Assembly: GCA_024236035.1 (NCBI GenBank)
Contig: JACKLG010000006.1
Coordinates: 1-19,535, forward strand
Direction of reading: 5' to 3'
From: Candidatus Paracaedibacteraceae bacterium
GTDB taxonomy: Bacteria > Pseudomonadota > Alphaproteobacteria > UBA6184
Length of the DNA stretch: 19,535 nt
Position numbers and translations under genes: made by a program. This document shows positions 1 through 7,510 of this stretch, in pieces (position 1 is the stretch's first letter; each line of letters starts with the position of its first letter). The notes beneath the pieces were generated by a model. The model searched no databases. It was not told the DNA's origin and saw nothing but the letters and a program-made list of their open reading frames with translations.

Positions 1-694
1 CTGAAACTTCCCTTAAATAACTTCTTCTCCCGTGAGCACTTCTTAAGGAGGCTCGACGTGCAACAGCTGCCTCTTCTTCATCTTCACTAGCCGGCTCTGC
101 TTCTCGCAATTCAGCAATTTTTCTTCTGAACTCTGGGTTGCGTTCTGCTTGTGTTAACAAGTCGTCTTGTGCTTTACGGCGCTTGGTTCTTTCTGTTGCA
201 ACAGCATCACTCCTTACATATGGCAATGCAGCTAAGAACTCTTCGTAAAGCTGTTTTGGGTTTTTGACAGCATACGTAATACAACGACTACCAACAAATT
301 TTACATAACCTTCTGACCTTGTTTCTAGACGGGGATGCGTAGCCTTATTCAAAGTACCTAACTCGGTATGCCCACACAACTCACATTCACTAGATCTAGT
401 ATCGCCTTTTGGAATATCGGCCTCTATTAAAGACCAACAATATAAAGGGATATCAGGTCCATTTTTCTTAACCCATTTTTCATAAAGCCTTCTGCGATCT
501 CCACCAAACTCTACTATACGAAACGGCTGGTTTTTACCTATGTACTCTTCTTTAAACTCCTCAAAGCTTAATGTTGGATATTTTGCCACAATCGCAGCTT
601 CTTCATCTGGTGTCAGCTCTAAACCAAACGCCGCTTGTAGGGGGTTAAAAAGATAGGTAAATAGATAGATAAATAAATAACAATAAATTTTCAT
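1..694 (-). CDS. Secreted protein with zinc-finger-like Cys/His motif, unknown function (C-terminus off the left edge)
   Basis: The minus-strand frame opens at an ATG at 694-692 and stays open for 231 codons to the window edge, so the C-terminus is missing. A ribosome site (GGGAG, complement of 704-708) lies 9 nt before the ATG and supports this start. Residues 1-21 look like a Sec signal peptide: one lysine, a hydrophobic aromatic stretch, then a likely cleavage near LQA-AFG. The mature part has a CELCGH segment (Cys104, Cys107, His109), His120 and a VGSRC segment (Cys138). This resembles the CxxCG...H...VGxxC arrangement of small treble-clef-like zinc fingers, but metal binding is inference. 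The part after about residue 150 is strongly charged (Glu, Arg, Lys) and probably helical. I do not recognise a named family. It is transcribed divergently from the yajC operon. Confidence 0.75.
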   Translation of the reverse strand, partial: MKIYCYLFIYLFTYLFNPLQAAFGLELTPDEEAAIVAKYPTLSFEEFKEEYIGKNQPFRIVEFGGDRRRLYEKWVKKNGPDIPLYCWSLIEADIPKGDTRSSECELCGHTELGTLNKATHPRLETRSEGYVKFVGSRCITYAVKNPKQLYEEFLAALPYVRSDAVATERTKRRKAQDDLLTQAERNPEFRRKIAELREAEPASEDEEEAAVARRASLRSAHGRRSYLREVS

Positions 695-717
695 TAGTTT
701 TCTCCCTGAATTTAAAC

Positions 718-731
718 GAACTGAACAGTTC
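718..731. promoter_or_regulatory. Short dyad, possible operator
   Basis: GAACTG-AA-CAGTTC has perfect 6-nt arms around a 2-nt centre. It lies 23 nt upstream of the start of the left-edge secreted gene, in the divergent region shared with yajC. Its position suits a repressor site or a small leader hairpin. No regulator is identifiable from the sequence. Confidence 0.25.
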
Positions 732-745
732 ACTTTCATTAATAA

Positions 746-813
746 ATTAAATTGTTAAAAAGTAAAGAACATTCTAAAGTCCCTGCCGCGCTGCGTCTTT
801 TTAACAACTTAAT
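746..813. repeat. 17-nt inverted repeat around a 34-nt spacer
   Basis: The arm at 746-762 (ATTAAATTGTTAAAAAG) and the reverse complement of 797-813 (ATTAAGTTGTTAAAAAG) match at 16 of 17 positions. The 34-nt spacer contains a GC-rich core, CCCTGCCGCGCTGCG, that stands out from the AT-rich flanks. The element sits between the divergent secreted gene and yajC. It could be a regulator site, a weak terminator or a remnant miniature inverted-repeat element. The sequence alone does not decide between these. Confidence 0.45.
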
Positions 814-852
814 GTTAATAAGTCACGCTTACTGCAAATTGTGTAATTAACA

Positions 853-881
853 TTGCCATTTTTTATAAAAAGGGCTAAAGT
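853..881 (+). promoter_or_regulatory. Candidate sigma70-type promoter of the yajC-secDF operon
   Basis: TTGCCA (853-858) and TAAAGT (876-881) are separated by exactly 17 nt, and the -10 box ends 32 nt before the yajC ATG. The boxes differ from consensus at two positions each. No competing better match was seen in 695-913. This is a prediction from box spacing only. Confidence 0.4.
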
Positions 882-913
882 CTCAATAGTTTTTATGATG
901 GAGTTTTACAGTT

Positions 914-1396
914 ATGTTTTTAAATACTGTTGCTGCGCAAACTGCTGGATCATCTGCAGGTGCAAATTGGCAAATGTTATTACCTTTAATTTTAGTGTTT
1001 GGCGTAATGTATTTTTTAATTATACGCCCTCAAAATAGGCGCATGAAAGAACAACAAAACATGCAGTCTTCCATTAAAAATGGAGATACTATTGCTACTT
1101 CTGGTGGATTAATTGGCAGAGTTATAAAATTAGAAGACAAAGAAATTCATGTGGATTTTAATCGATCTGGACAAACTATTCGCGTTCTAAGAACAGCTGT
1201 GGTCGGTCTCGTTGAACCAACAAATAAAGCTAAAACAATGACTCAGCCAAATCAAGAAAATGGAAAAGCTGTTGAAAAGGCTCCCGCTTCTGCAACACCC
1301 GCAGCTGCACCCAAACCACGTGTGCGGTCATCCATGAATAGAGGGCGAGCAGGAACCAATAATAGAAGGCCGGCCTCTAAAAAAACAGAAGAATAA
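914..1396 (+). CDS. yajC: Preprotein translocase subunit YajC
   Basis: YajC is a small inner-membrane partner of the SecD-SecF complex, which uses the proton gradient to help proteins finish crossing the SecYEG channel. One membrane segment is visible at about residues 21-38 (LLPLILVFGVMYFLIIRPQ), followed directly by the typical cytoplasmic RPQ/RRMKEQQ start. A small beta domain follows, containing GDTIATSGGLIGRV and a VxLRTAVVGLVEP ending. At 160 residues it is longer than the usual 90-120. The last 55 or so residues are a low-complexity, Ala/Pro/Arg/Lys-rich tail after the conserved domain. The start has a loose ribosome site (ATGGAG, 898-903). secD follows 25 nt later, as in most proteobacteria. 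Confidence 0.95.
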   Translation: MFLNTVAAQTAGSSAGANWQMLLPLILVFGVMYFLIIRPQNRRMKEQQNMQSSIKNGDTIATSGGLIGRVIKLEDKEIHVDFNRSGQTIRVLRTAVVGLVEPTNKAKTMTQPNQENGKAVEKAPASATPAAAPKPRVRSSMNRGRAGTNNRRPASKKTEE

Positions 1397-1421
1397 ATTA
1401 AAAACTGCAGGAGTACATTAG

Positions 1422-3008
1422 ATGTCCATTCGTCAGTGGAAAGGTTATATTGTATACGGCATTTGTCTATTAGGCATTGTCTTTATGTTGCCAAATTTTT
1501 TATCAGAAGAACAATTAGAGGACATGCCCGGCTTTTTAAGAAACTCGCAAGTGCGTCTAGGGTTAGATTTACAAGGAGGTTCTTATTTACAATTACAAGT
1601 AGACATGTCTGGAGCTATCCAAGACCGTTTTAATGGATATGCTGACGAAGTACGAATTTTATTGCGTCAGAAAAAAATAAGCTTTTCTAATTTAAATATC
1701 ATTAGTGGTGATAATCCTGCAGTTGTATTTGATGTATTGACAGAAGATGATGCAAATAAGGCAGAAAAAGAGTTAACCTCCCTACAAAACATGTTAATTT
1801 CCACAAATGGACAAAAGGTTACCGCTCATTTAAGACCAAGTGAGTTATTAACATTGCGTCAATCTATCATTAATCAGTCAATCAGCATTATAAATCGCCG
1901 CGTCGATCAATTAGGTACAACTGAACCTGAAGTCAATGCCCAAGGTACTGACCGTATTATTGTGCAATTGCCAGGTTTAAAAGACCCAGAACGAGTAAAA
2001 GGCTTAATTAATAAAACCGCGAAGTTAACGTTTCATATGGTAGAAGCCATCGTTCCTGCATCAGAAGCAACTAACTTATACAGGCCTCTGCCAGGGACAA
2101 AACTAATACCGCCAGAAGGAGATGGTCTAGAAGGGGCGCCCTCTTTTTACTATATGGTTAGACAAGACGCGCGCTTAACAGGCGATAATTTAATTGACGC
2201 ACAACAAAGTTACGACGCACAACACAACCGTGTTATTGTTTCTTTTAAGTTTGATGCTCCTGGAGCCAGAAAATTTGCAGATTTAACGCGTGAAAATGTA
2301 GGTAAAGCTTTTGCAATGGTTCTGGACAATAAAGTAATTAGCGCTCCTGTAATCAATGAAGAAATTCCACACGGAAGTGGACAGATATCCGGAAACTTTA
2401 CTATCCAATCTGCAAATGATTTGGCAGTATTAATGCGTGCAGGTGCATTACCTGCGTCCCTCAGCATTATGGAAGAAAAGACGATTGGGCCAAGCCTTGG
2501 GTCGGACTCTATTGCCGCAGGTCAATTTGCAACTCTTCTTTCAATCGCAGCCGTGATGATTGCTATGGCAGTTTTATATGGTGCGTTTGGTATGATTGCA
2601 AATATAGCATTAGCGTTTAATACTGTTTTGTTATTTGCGGGGCTTTCTTTAATGGAAGCAACCTTAACCTTGCCTGGCATCGCAGGTATTGCTTTAACTA
2701 TTGGGATGGCAGTAGATGCTAACGTGCTAATTTTTGAACGTATCCGTGAAGAATTAAAAGCTGGAAAGAAACCTCAATTAGCCTTAGCATTAGGTTACGA
2801 CCGAGCAATGGCAACTATTGTGGACTCAAACATTACCACCGTAATTGGGGCCTTGTTATTGTTTTGGTTTGGAACCGGCCCTATCCGTGGATTTGCCATT
2901 ACGCTATGTTTGGGTATTGGTGTTTCAATGTTCACTGCTATTATGTTAACCCGTTTGATCTCTGACAAATGGGTTGCTTTTCGCAAAGACAAACCTATTT
3001 TAATTTAA
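1422..3008 (+). CDS. secD: Protein translocase subunit SecD
   Basis: SecD is the large subunit of the SecDF proton-driven accessory motor of the Sec translocon. It has one N-terminal membrane segment (about residues 7-25), a long periplasmic region beginning with the conserved RLGLDLQGGSYL motif (about 45-56) and including the INRRVDQLGTTEPEV segment. About five membrane helices follow in the C-terminal third, including the GMAVDANVLIFERIREEL motif of RND-type SecD proteins. The length of 528 residues is normal. The ATG is preceded by AGGAG (1409-1413) at 8 nt. It lies between yajC and secF, the classic order, and its stop codon overlaps the ribosome site of secF. Confidence 0.97.
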   Translation: MSIRQWKGYIVYGICLLGIVFMLPNFLSEEQLEDMPGFLRNSQVRLGLDLQGGSYLQLQVDMSGAIQDRFNGYADEVRILLRQKKISFSNLNIISGDNPAVVFDVLTEDDANKAEKELTSLQNMLISTNGQKVTAHLRPSELLTLRQSIINQSISIINRRVDQLGTTEPEVNAQGTDRIIVQLPGLKDPERVKGLINKTAKLTFHMVEAIVPASEATNLYRPLPGTKLIPPEGDGLEGAPSFYYMVRQDARLTGDNLIDAQQSYDAQHNRVIVSFKFDAPGARKFADLTRENVGKAFAMVLDNKVISAPVINEEIPHGSGQISGNFTIQSANDLAVLMRAGALPASLSIMEEKTIGPSLGSDSIAAGQFATLLSIAAVMIAMAVLYGAFGMIANIALAFNTVLLFAGLSLMEATLTLPGIAGIALTIGMAVDANVLIFERIREELKAGKKPQLALALGYDRAMATIVDSNITTVIGALLLFWFGTGPIRGFAITLCLGIGVSMFTAIMLTRLISDKWVAFRKDKPILI

Positions 3009-3018
3009 GGAGAACATC

Positions 3019-3951
3019 ATGGGTATTCGTTTAGTTCCCGACAACATTAATATCGATTTCATCAAAAAAAGATTTATATTTTTTGGTTTGTCTACATTTA
3101 TATTAGTGGCTGCATTGGTCATGGGGCTTACAAAGGGTATCAATTGGGGTATCGACTTTAAAGGTGGCTTTATGATTAATATGCGTATGTCAAATGATAT
3201 GAATATTAATTCCTTACGTGAAAAATTTACAGAGCTGAAACTGGGGGATGTTTCTTTTAAAGAAGTCGGCAATACTAAAGATGTGATGGTTACCATTGAA
3301 AAACAACCCGGAGATGAAAACGCGCAAATGACAGCACTCACTCGCATTAAAGAGGCTTTAGGTGAGGGAGTTGAATATCGTAGCATTGATACCGTCGGAC
3401 CAAAAGCAAGCGAAGAGCTTTTAACCAATGGAACGATTGCTATTATATTATGTTTGCTTGCAATGTTAGGATATGTTGCTATTCGTTTCCAGTGGAGATT
3501 TGGGGTTTGTGCAATATTTTCTCTTATCCATGACGCACTATTTGTTATGGCATTTTATGTGTTTACAGGCCTTGAGTTTAATATGCCAGCCATCTTAGCT
3601 ATACTAATTACTATTGGCTATTCTATTAACGATACGGTGGTTATTTATGACCGAATTCGTGAAAATTTGGCTAAGTTTAAAAAGTTAGAGATCCCAGAAC
3701 TTATTAATCTTAGCATGAATGAAACGTTATCCCGCACCACAATTACTTCAGGTACAACACTATTATCTTTAATATTTTTGTACTTTTTTGGTGGGGAAGT
3801 AATTGCAAGTTACAGCTTGCCAATCTTAATGGGTATTATTGTGGGAACTTTCTCTTCAATTTGTTTATCAGGGCCTTTATTAGTATATTTTGATATCCGC
3901 GCACTACCTAAAGAGGTTGAAGGATTTAAGCCAGGTGTAAATGAAAATTGA
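3019..3951 (+). CDS. secF: Protein translocase subunit SecF
   Basis: SecF pairs with SecD in the inner membrane to complete the SecDF export motor. The N-terminal membrane helix (about residues 18-36) is followed by the hallmark GINWGIDFKGG motif and a small periplasmic domain. Five C-terminal helices include the YSINDTVVIYDRIRENL motif and the TTITSGTTLLSL segment, both diagnostic of SecF. The length of 310 residues is typical. AAGGAG at 3007-3012 lies 6 nt before the ATG. Its last 11 nt overlap the start of prmA, which suggests translational coupling. Confidence 0.97.
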   Translation: MGIRLVPDNINIDFIKKRFIFFGLSTFILVAALVMGLTKGINWGIDFKGGFMINMRMSNDMNINSLREKFTELKLGDVSFKEVGNTKDVMVTIEKQPGDENAQMTALTRIKEALGEGVEYRSIDTVGPKASEELLTNGTIAIILCLLAMLGYVAIRFQWRFGVCAIFSLIHDALFVMAFYVFTGLEFNMPAILAILITIGYSINDTVVIYDRIRENLAKFKKLEIPELINLSMNETLSRTTITSGTTLLSLIFLYFFGGEVIASYSLPILMGIIVGTFSSICLSGPLLVYFDIRALPKEVEGFKPGVNEN

Positions 3952-4825
3952 TACATCTTCCGTTTTAAAGTTTACAGCACAAATCGCCTCCGAAGAGGAG
4001 GCGGTTTTTGTGTGTGACTTATTAAGCCAAATTGCATTAGCAACATCACAAGAAAAAAATAAAACAACTAATACTTGGTTTGTAGAGGTTTTGTTTGAAG
4101 CCTATCAAGAAACCAAACTGACTCAGTTTTTAAAACTTATAATGGAAGCCTTTAAAATTTCCATTATAGTCCCCGAAATTAAAAGCCTAGAACAAAGAGA
4201 CTGGTTAAAAGAAAATCAGGAATCTTTCCCTCCCTTGGAAATTGGAAACTTTTATATTTATGGATCTCACATTCAATCTCCATCTCCAGGATCGTTATAT
4301 CCATTAAAAATTGATGCAGCAACAGCTTTTGGTTCAGGGAACCATGACTCTACAAAAGGGTGTTTATTAGCCTTAACCTCTTTATACCAGGATGGGTATA
4401 AGCCTAAGTCTGTATTAGATGTAGGATGTGGATCAGGAATACTGGCTATGGCTTCAGCAAGTTTATGGGATAACGCTCACTTAGTTGCGTCAGACATAGA
4501 TCCTGAATGTGTGCGCGTTACCGTAGAAAACTGTAAGCTTAACCAACTTTCTTCCATTAAAGTTATAGGGGGAAAGGGTTTTGAAAACAAAGATATTTTA
4601 CAGGCTGCCCCCTATAACCTTATTATTGCTAATATTTTAGCTAATGTATTATGTGACATTGTGGATGATCTTGGCAAAGCTTTAGTAGGTGGCGGTATAA
4701 CTATTTTGTCCGGCATCTTGGACGAACACCAAGACAGCGTTATTAAGGCCTATTCAGATAAAGGCTTTTTATTAAAAGAGACCATACAAATTAACGAATG
4801 GGTTACCTTGATTCTTAAAAAGTAA
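3941..4825 (+). CDS. prmA: Ribosomal protein L11 methyltransferase PrmA
   Basis: PrmA is a cytoplasmic SAM-dependent enzyme that methylates ribosomal protein L11 on several amino groups. The N-terminal substrate-recognition region (about residues 1-95) is followed by the PrmA signature AFGSGNHDST (129-138, a variant of the usual AFGTGxHxTT). The SAM-binding loop DVGCGSG (160-166) and the catalytic-region NILANVL segment (about 230) follow. The length of 294 residues matches the family. The start overlaps the 3' end of secF by 11 nt, and no later ATG would keep the N-terminal domain. A strong terminator-like hairpin lies in codons 15-23, so expression may depend on ribosomes arriving from secF. 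Confidence 0.93.
   Translation: MKIDTSSVLKFTAQIASEEEAVFVCDLLSQIALATSQEKNKTTNTWFVEVLFEAYQETKLTQFLKLIMEAFKISIIVPEIKSLEQRDWLKENQESFPPLEIGNFYIYGSHIQSPSPGSLYPLKIDAATAFGSGNHDSTKGCLLALTSLYQDGYKPKSVLDVGCGSGILAMASASLWDNAHLVASDIDPECVRVTVENCKLNQLSSIKVIGGKGFENKDILQAAPYNLIIANILANVLCDIVDDLGKALVGGGITILSGILDEHQDSVIKAYSDKGFLLKETIQINEWVTLILKK
3981..4009 (+). terminator. Terminator-like hairpin inside the 5' end of prmA
   Basis: CGCCTCC (3985-3991) pairs perfectly with GGAGGCG (3997-4003) around a 5-nt GAAGA loop, and TTTTT (4005-4009) follows. Flanking AAA/TTT pairs extend the stem. This is a textbook intrinsic-terminator shape, starting 33 nt after the secF stop codon but lying within prmA codons 15-23. The Ser-Glu-Glu-Glu-Ala stretch here uses GC-rich codons (GCC, TCC, GAG, GCG) that stand out in an AT-rich gene. 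It could end yajC-secDF transcripts or attenuate prmA. Activity is not shown by sequence alone. Confidence 0.6.
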
Positions 4826-4886
4826 TACTTTGTAAAGAAGTTGCTGATACCTTCAAAAAATAAGGAGTATTAAACAAAGTAACAAA

Positions 4887-5840
4887 ATGTTTGGTCCCAT
4901 AAGTTCAGTCTATTACGAACGCATTAACAGGGGAGAGTTACAAGAAGATTTTTCTCAAGCTCTCTTATTAAAAAAACTTGACCTTTTGTGGGAAAAAATA
5001 AACAAACCATTTTTGTATGCCTGCTTTAATAAACACCCCAAAGGCTTGTATATTGTCGGAGACGTTGGGCGGGGCAAAACTTATTTAATGGATCTTTTTT
5101 ATGAAAAAGTAAACATTCCAAAAATACGCCTTCATTATCATATTTTTAATTCTAAAATTCACAAAAGTCTATCCGCCTATAAAAGTCATGCCTGGGAAAA
5201 TTTAGCAAAAGAATTTTATGAGCAAGCTCATCTTCTATGTCTTGATGAATTCCAATTTACTGATGTAAGCGATTTAATGATCTTGCAAAGATTTTTCAAA
5301 AGCTTCTTTGCCCTTGGGGGCGTGTTAGTAACCACAGCTAATCTTCACCCTAATGATTTTCCCTTTGCAGACAAATATATTCTTAAGCAATTTACGACCT
5401 TTTTTCTAAATTACATGGATGTTTATGAGTTAGACAAAGGCCCAGATTATCGTATAAAAGGAAAAGAGGGCTGCCAAAGGGTTTTTATAAAAGAACAAGA
5501 CCTCCCCCTAGCTCACTATTCTAAAAGAAGCCCTATAAATAAGCTGAAGGAATGCTCTTATAGCTTTCATAGCTTATGTGAACAACCTGTAGGTATTGCC
5601 AACTATAATGATTTATTAAATGAGTGTCGATCAATGGTAATCACTGATATTAAGCAGTTAAATGATAATGATGAAAATAGCCTTATACGCTTCATGCAAT
5701 TAATTGATTTATTATATGAAAATAAGGTTAATTTATTTATGCGCTCTAATATTTCTGTAAAAGATATTTATGCAGGAAATAAATATAAGGGCCCGTTTAA
5801 AAGAACTCTATCTCGTTTATTAGAAATAACCTCCCGCTAA
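4887..5840 (+). CDS. zapE: Cell division protein ZapE / AFG1-like ATPase
   Basis: This is a P-loop ATPase of the AFG1/ZapE family. In Escherichia coli ZapE associates with the Z-ring; mitochondrial AFG1 helps handle membrane proteins. Walker A is GDVGRGKT (58-65) and Walker B is LLCLDEFQ (116-123), followed by the family segment TDVSDLMILQRFF. At 317 residues it is shorter than the roughly 375 of E. coli ZapE. The clear ribosome site AAGGAG (4862-4867) is 19 nt from the ATG, longer than usual. An 8-nt inverted repeat (TACTTTGT 4826-4833, ACAAAGTA 4874-4881) brackets it, so leader folding may shorten the effective distance. It follows prmA by 61 nt and is probably the last gene of the unit. 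Confidence 0.9.
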   Translation: MFGPISSVYYERINRGELQEDFSQALLLKKLDLLWEKINKPFLYACFNKHPKGLYIVGDVGRGKTYLMDLFYEKVNIPKIRLHYHIFNSKIHKSLSAYKSHAWENLAKEFYEQAHLLCLDEFQFTDVSDLMILQRFFKSFFALGGVLVTTANLHPNDFPFADKYILKQFTTFFLNYMDVYELDKGPDYRIKGKEGCQRVFIKEQDLPLAHYSKRSPINKLKECSYSFHSLCEQPVGIANYNDLLNECRSMVITDIKQLNDNDENSLIRFMQLIDLLYENKVNLFMRSNISVKDIYAGNKYKGPFKRTLSRLLEITSR

Positions 5841-5930
5841 AACATATTCAGTAATTTAACCTGATTAGAACAATACCTTTAAATATCGTTTCAAAAACCA
5901 CGCATTTAAATAGATATCCACATCATAGTC

Positions 5931-6695
5931 TTATTCATCTGGACCGTACAAAAATAAAGTAGAACCATGTGCTTTAAGCCAGCTTCTACAAAGCTTATAA
6001 TCAGGTATAAGCAAAGATACACAAGACCAAAAGTTGGGACTATGGTTCATTTCTTTAAGGTGTGCCACCTCATGAGCACACAAATAATCGACCACATATA
6101 AGGGAGCAAAAACTAATCTCCATGAATATGTAAGATCTCCTTTTGAAGAACAACTGCCCCACCTAGATATATAGTTTTTAAGGGTAATGCTGCGGCACCG
6201 AACATTTAATATATTACTATATTCATGAGTTTTTTTACTTAGATATTCATATGCTAACTGCTTTAAAAATAGTTTGATTGCACCAATATCATGCCTTAGT
6301 TTTTCATGAACTAATAACTTATCTTGCTCTAAAACAAAGTTGACTTTTAAATCATTTTTAAAATGAAGAACCCGCACTTTACCTAAAACAGGAATTTTTG
6401 CCCCTTCTTCAAAAAAAACTTTCTTAGGCAAAGGTAATGAGAGTGAGGCAGCCCATAGTTCACACCTCGAAAGAAAATCAGTTACTACATTAATGGGTGT
6501 TTTGGGAGGAAGGGTGATAATAACCTCTGTAAAGTCCTTAGATAAACGTAGTCTTAAATTTTTTGCATTTTTATGTGTGCGGAAAGTAATAGGAATGTTT
6601 CTATCTTTAGTTTTCAAAGAAGGACACACATGGGTAAGCTCAGTAACACATGCAAACTTCTTATTAGTTTTTTTTAATAACTTTAATAAAAACAT
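5931..6695 (-). CDS. YgjP-like (DUF45) zinc metallopeptidase
   Basis: The C-terminal half carries the hallmark of the YgjP/DUF45 family, related to SprT/WSS1-type metalloproteases. SRWGSC (177-182) is followed by HEVAH (208-212) and His218 in NHSPNFW. His208, His212 and His218 would bind zinc and Glu209 would be the catalytic base. The protein is probably cytoplasmic. The family's substrate is not firmly known. Residues 1-30 are not typical of the family and no good ribosome site precedes the ATG, so the real start may lie downstream. It converges with zapE over a 90-nt gap in which I see no clear terminator. Confidence 0.88.
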   Translation of the reverse strand: MFLLKLLKKTNKKFACVTELTHVCPSLKTKDRNIPITFRTHKNAKNLRLRLSKDFTEVIITLPPKTPINVVTDFLSRCELWAASLSLPLPKKVFFEEGAKIPVLGKVRVLHFKNDLKVNFVLEQDKLLVHEKLRHDIGAIKLFLKQLAYEYLSKKTHEYSNILNVRCRSITLKNYISRWGSCSSKGDLTYSWRLVFAPLYVVDYLCAHEVAHLKEMNHSPNFWSCVSLLIPDYKLCRSWLKAHGSTLFLYGPDE

Positions 6696-6789
6696 CAGTA
6701 TATACCAAATTTACACAGGTTAAAAAATATGCTTTCGGAACAAAGATGCAAAAGCTTTTCAATTAATACAATTCTATATGTGCTTAAAG

Positions 6790-6826
6790 CCTCTCTCCTT
6801 AAAAAAGGAAGAGAGGGACTATTTTT
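6790..6826. terminator. Stable hairpin downstream of the frameshifted helical-protein gene
   Basis: CCTCTCTCCTT (6790-6800) pairs with AAGGAAGAGAGG (6805-6816) around an AAAA loop, with one bulged base. A run of five T (6822-6826) follows only in the plus direction, although the adjoining gene is on the minus strand. The hairpin begins 2 nt past the minus-strand TAG at 6821-6819, which supports that TAG as the original gene end. It may be a 3' stabilising hairpin or a weak bidirectional terminator. Confidence 0.45.
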
Positions 6827-7333
6827 CGTACTTTTCTTTAATATGTCTAATTCGGGATTCTAGAACATCAAGGGCCTTAGCGCTAGCTTTTCTACTCTCG
6901 TTGTTGCCTTTTTGTATTTCTGGATAGGTATCCTGCAACGCTTCTTCTCCCTCATTTTGCAGAAGCTTTCGAAGGTTATTTAATCTGCATGAAGAAGCCT
7001 AAATTCTTCGTTTAGCTCGGAAAAGAGCGATTTATTTGACTCACCACGCCTTTGCTTCCAAGCATCTAATTTTCTCGAGAAGGCATCCCAGCGCTCTATA
7101 GTAAATTCTTGAGCTGCAACGCCTTTCTCTTGAATGTGTTCTTTAATCTCCTGTGCTTTATCTTTAGTATATTCAGAAGCTTTACTAGCCCTGTATTTCA
7201 CATCTTCTTTCAGGTGTATGTATAAAGCTTTTAATTCAGCATTAATATTTTCAACATCTCGTTTTTCTTGCTTAGAACAGAAAGCAAAAGCTAATCTTTT
7301 TGCGGCTAATATAGATAAGATAGGTTTATTCAT
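6819..7333 (-). pseudogene. Charged helical protein of unknown function, interrupted by a one-base frameshift
   Basis: The start is the ATG at 7333-7331, chosen because AAGGAG (complement of 7340-7345) lies 6 nt upstream; a TTG at 7354 is less likely. The reading frame runs 117 codons to a TAA at 6982-6980. A different frame picks up at once and stays open for 54 codons (LNNLRKLLQNEGEEAL...) to a TAG at 6821-6819, with the same charged helical character. Adding one T at GATTAAAT (giving GAT TTA AAT) joins the two into a protein of about 170 residues. There is no clear signal peptide; the composition (Lys, Glu, Ala, Arg) suggests long amphipathic helices or a coiled coil. A sequencing error, a recent mutation or an accepted truncation would all look like this. 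I do not recognise the family. Confidence 0.65.
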
Positions 7334-7510
7334 AATGATCTCCTTTCTTGTCAAGTCATTTCATTATTATCATGCAGGGAAAACCTGTTAAACTATAATT
7401 CTTTAAAAAATATCCTTACCCAGTAAATTTTAGTTAATTTTTTATTCTCTATATTTTAAATCTTCAAATATATATTATTAGGACATATTATTTAAACTGA
7501 GGATCTTATA

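Noticed and set aside
853..1038. Plus-strand 61-codon frame overlapping the start of yajC
   Set aside because: It is out of frame with yajC, begins inside the candidate promoter and is very Cys/Phe-rich; it is best explained as a shadow.
3000..3428. Minus-strand open frame of 142 codons opposite secF
   Set aside because: It is the antisense of the well-supported secF gene, has no recognisable motif and no ribosome site. Similar antisense frames opposite secD (2210-2467), dac (9440-9925), leuS (19148-19465) and the leuS-operon gene (18344-18694) were dropped for the same reason.
6978..6990. Programmed frameshift in the helical-protein gene
   Set aside because: No X-XXY-YYZ slippery heptamer or downstream pseudoknot is visible near the TAA; a simple one-base loss explains the sequence better.
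7334..7354. TTG start at 7354 for the helical-protein gene
   Set aside because: The AAGGAG ribosome site would fall inside the coding sequence. The ATG at 7333 has ideal spacing to that site.
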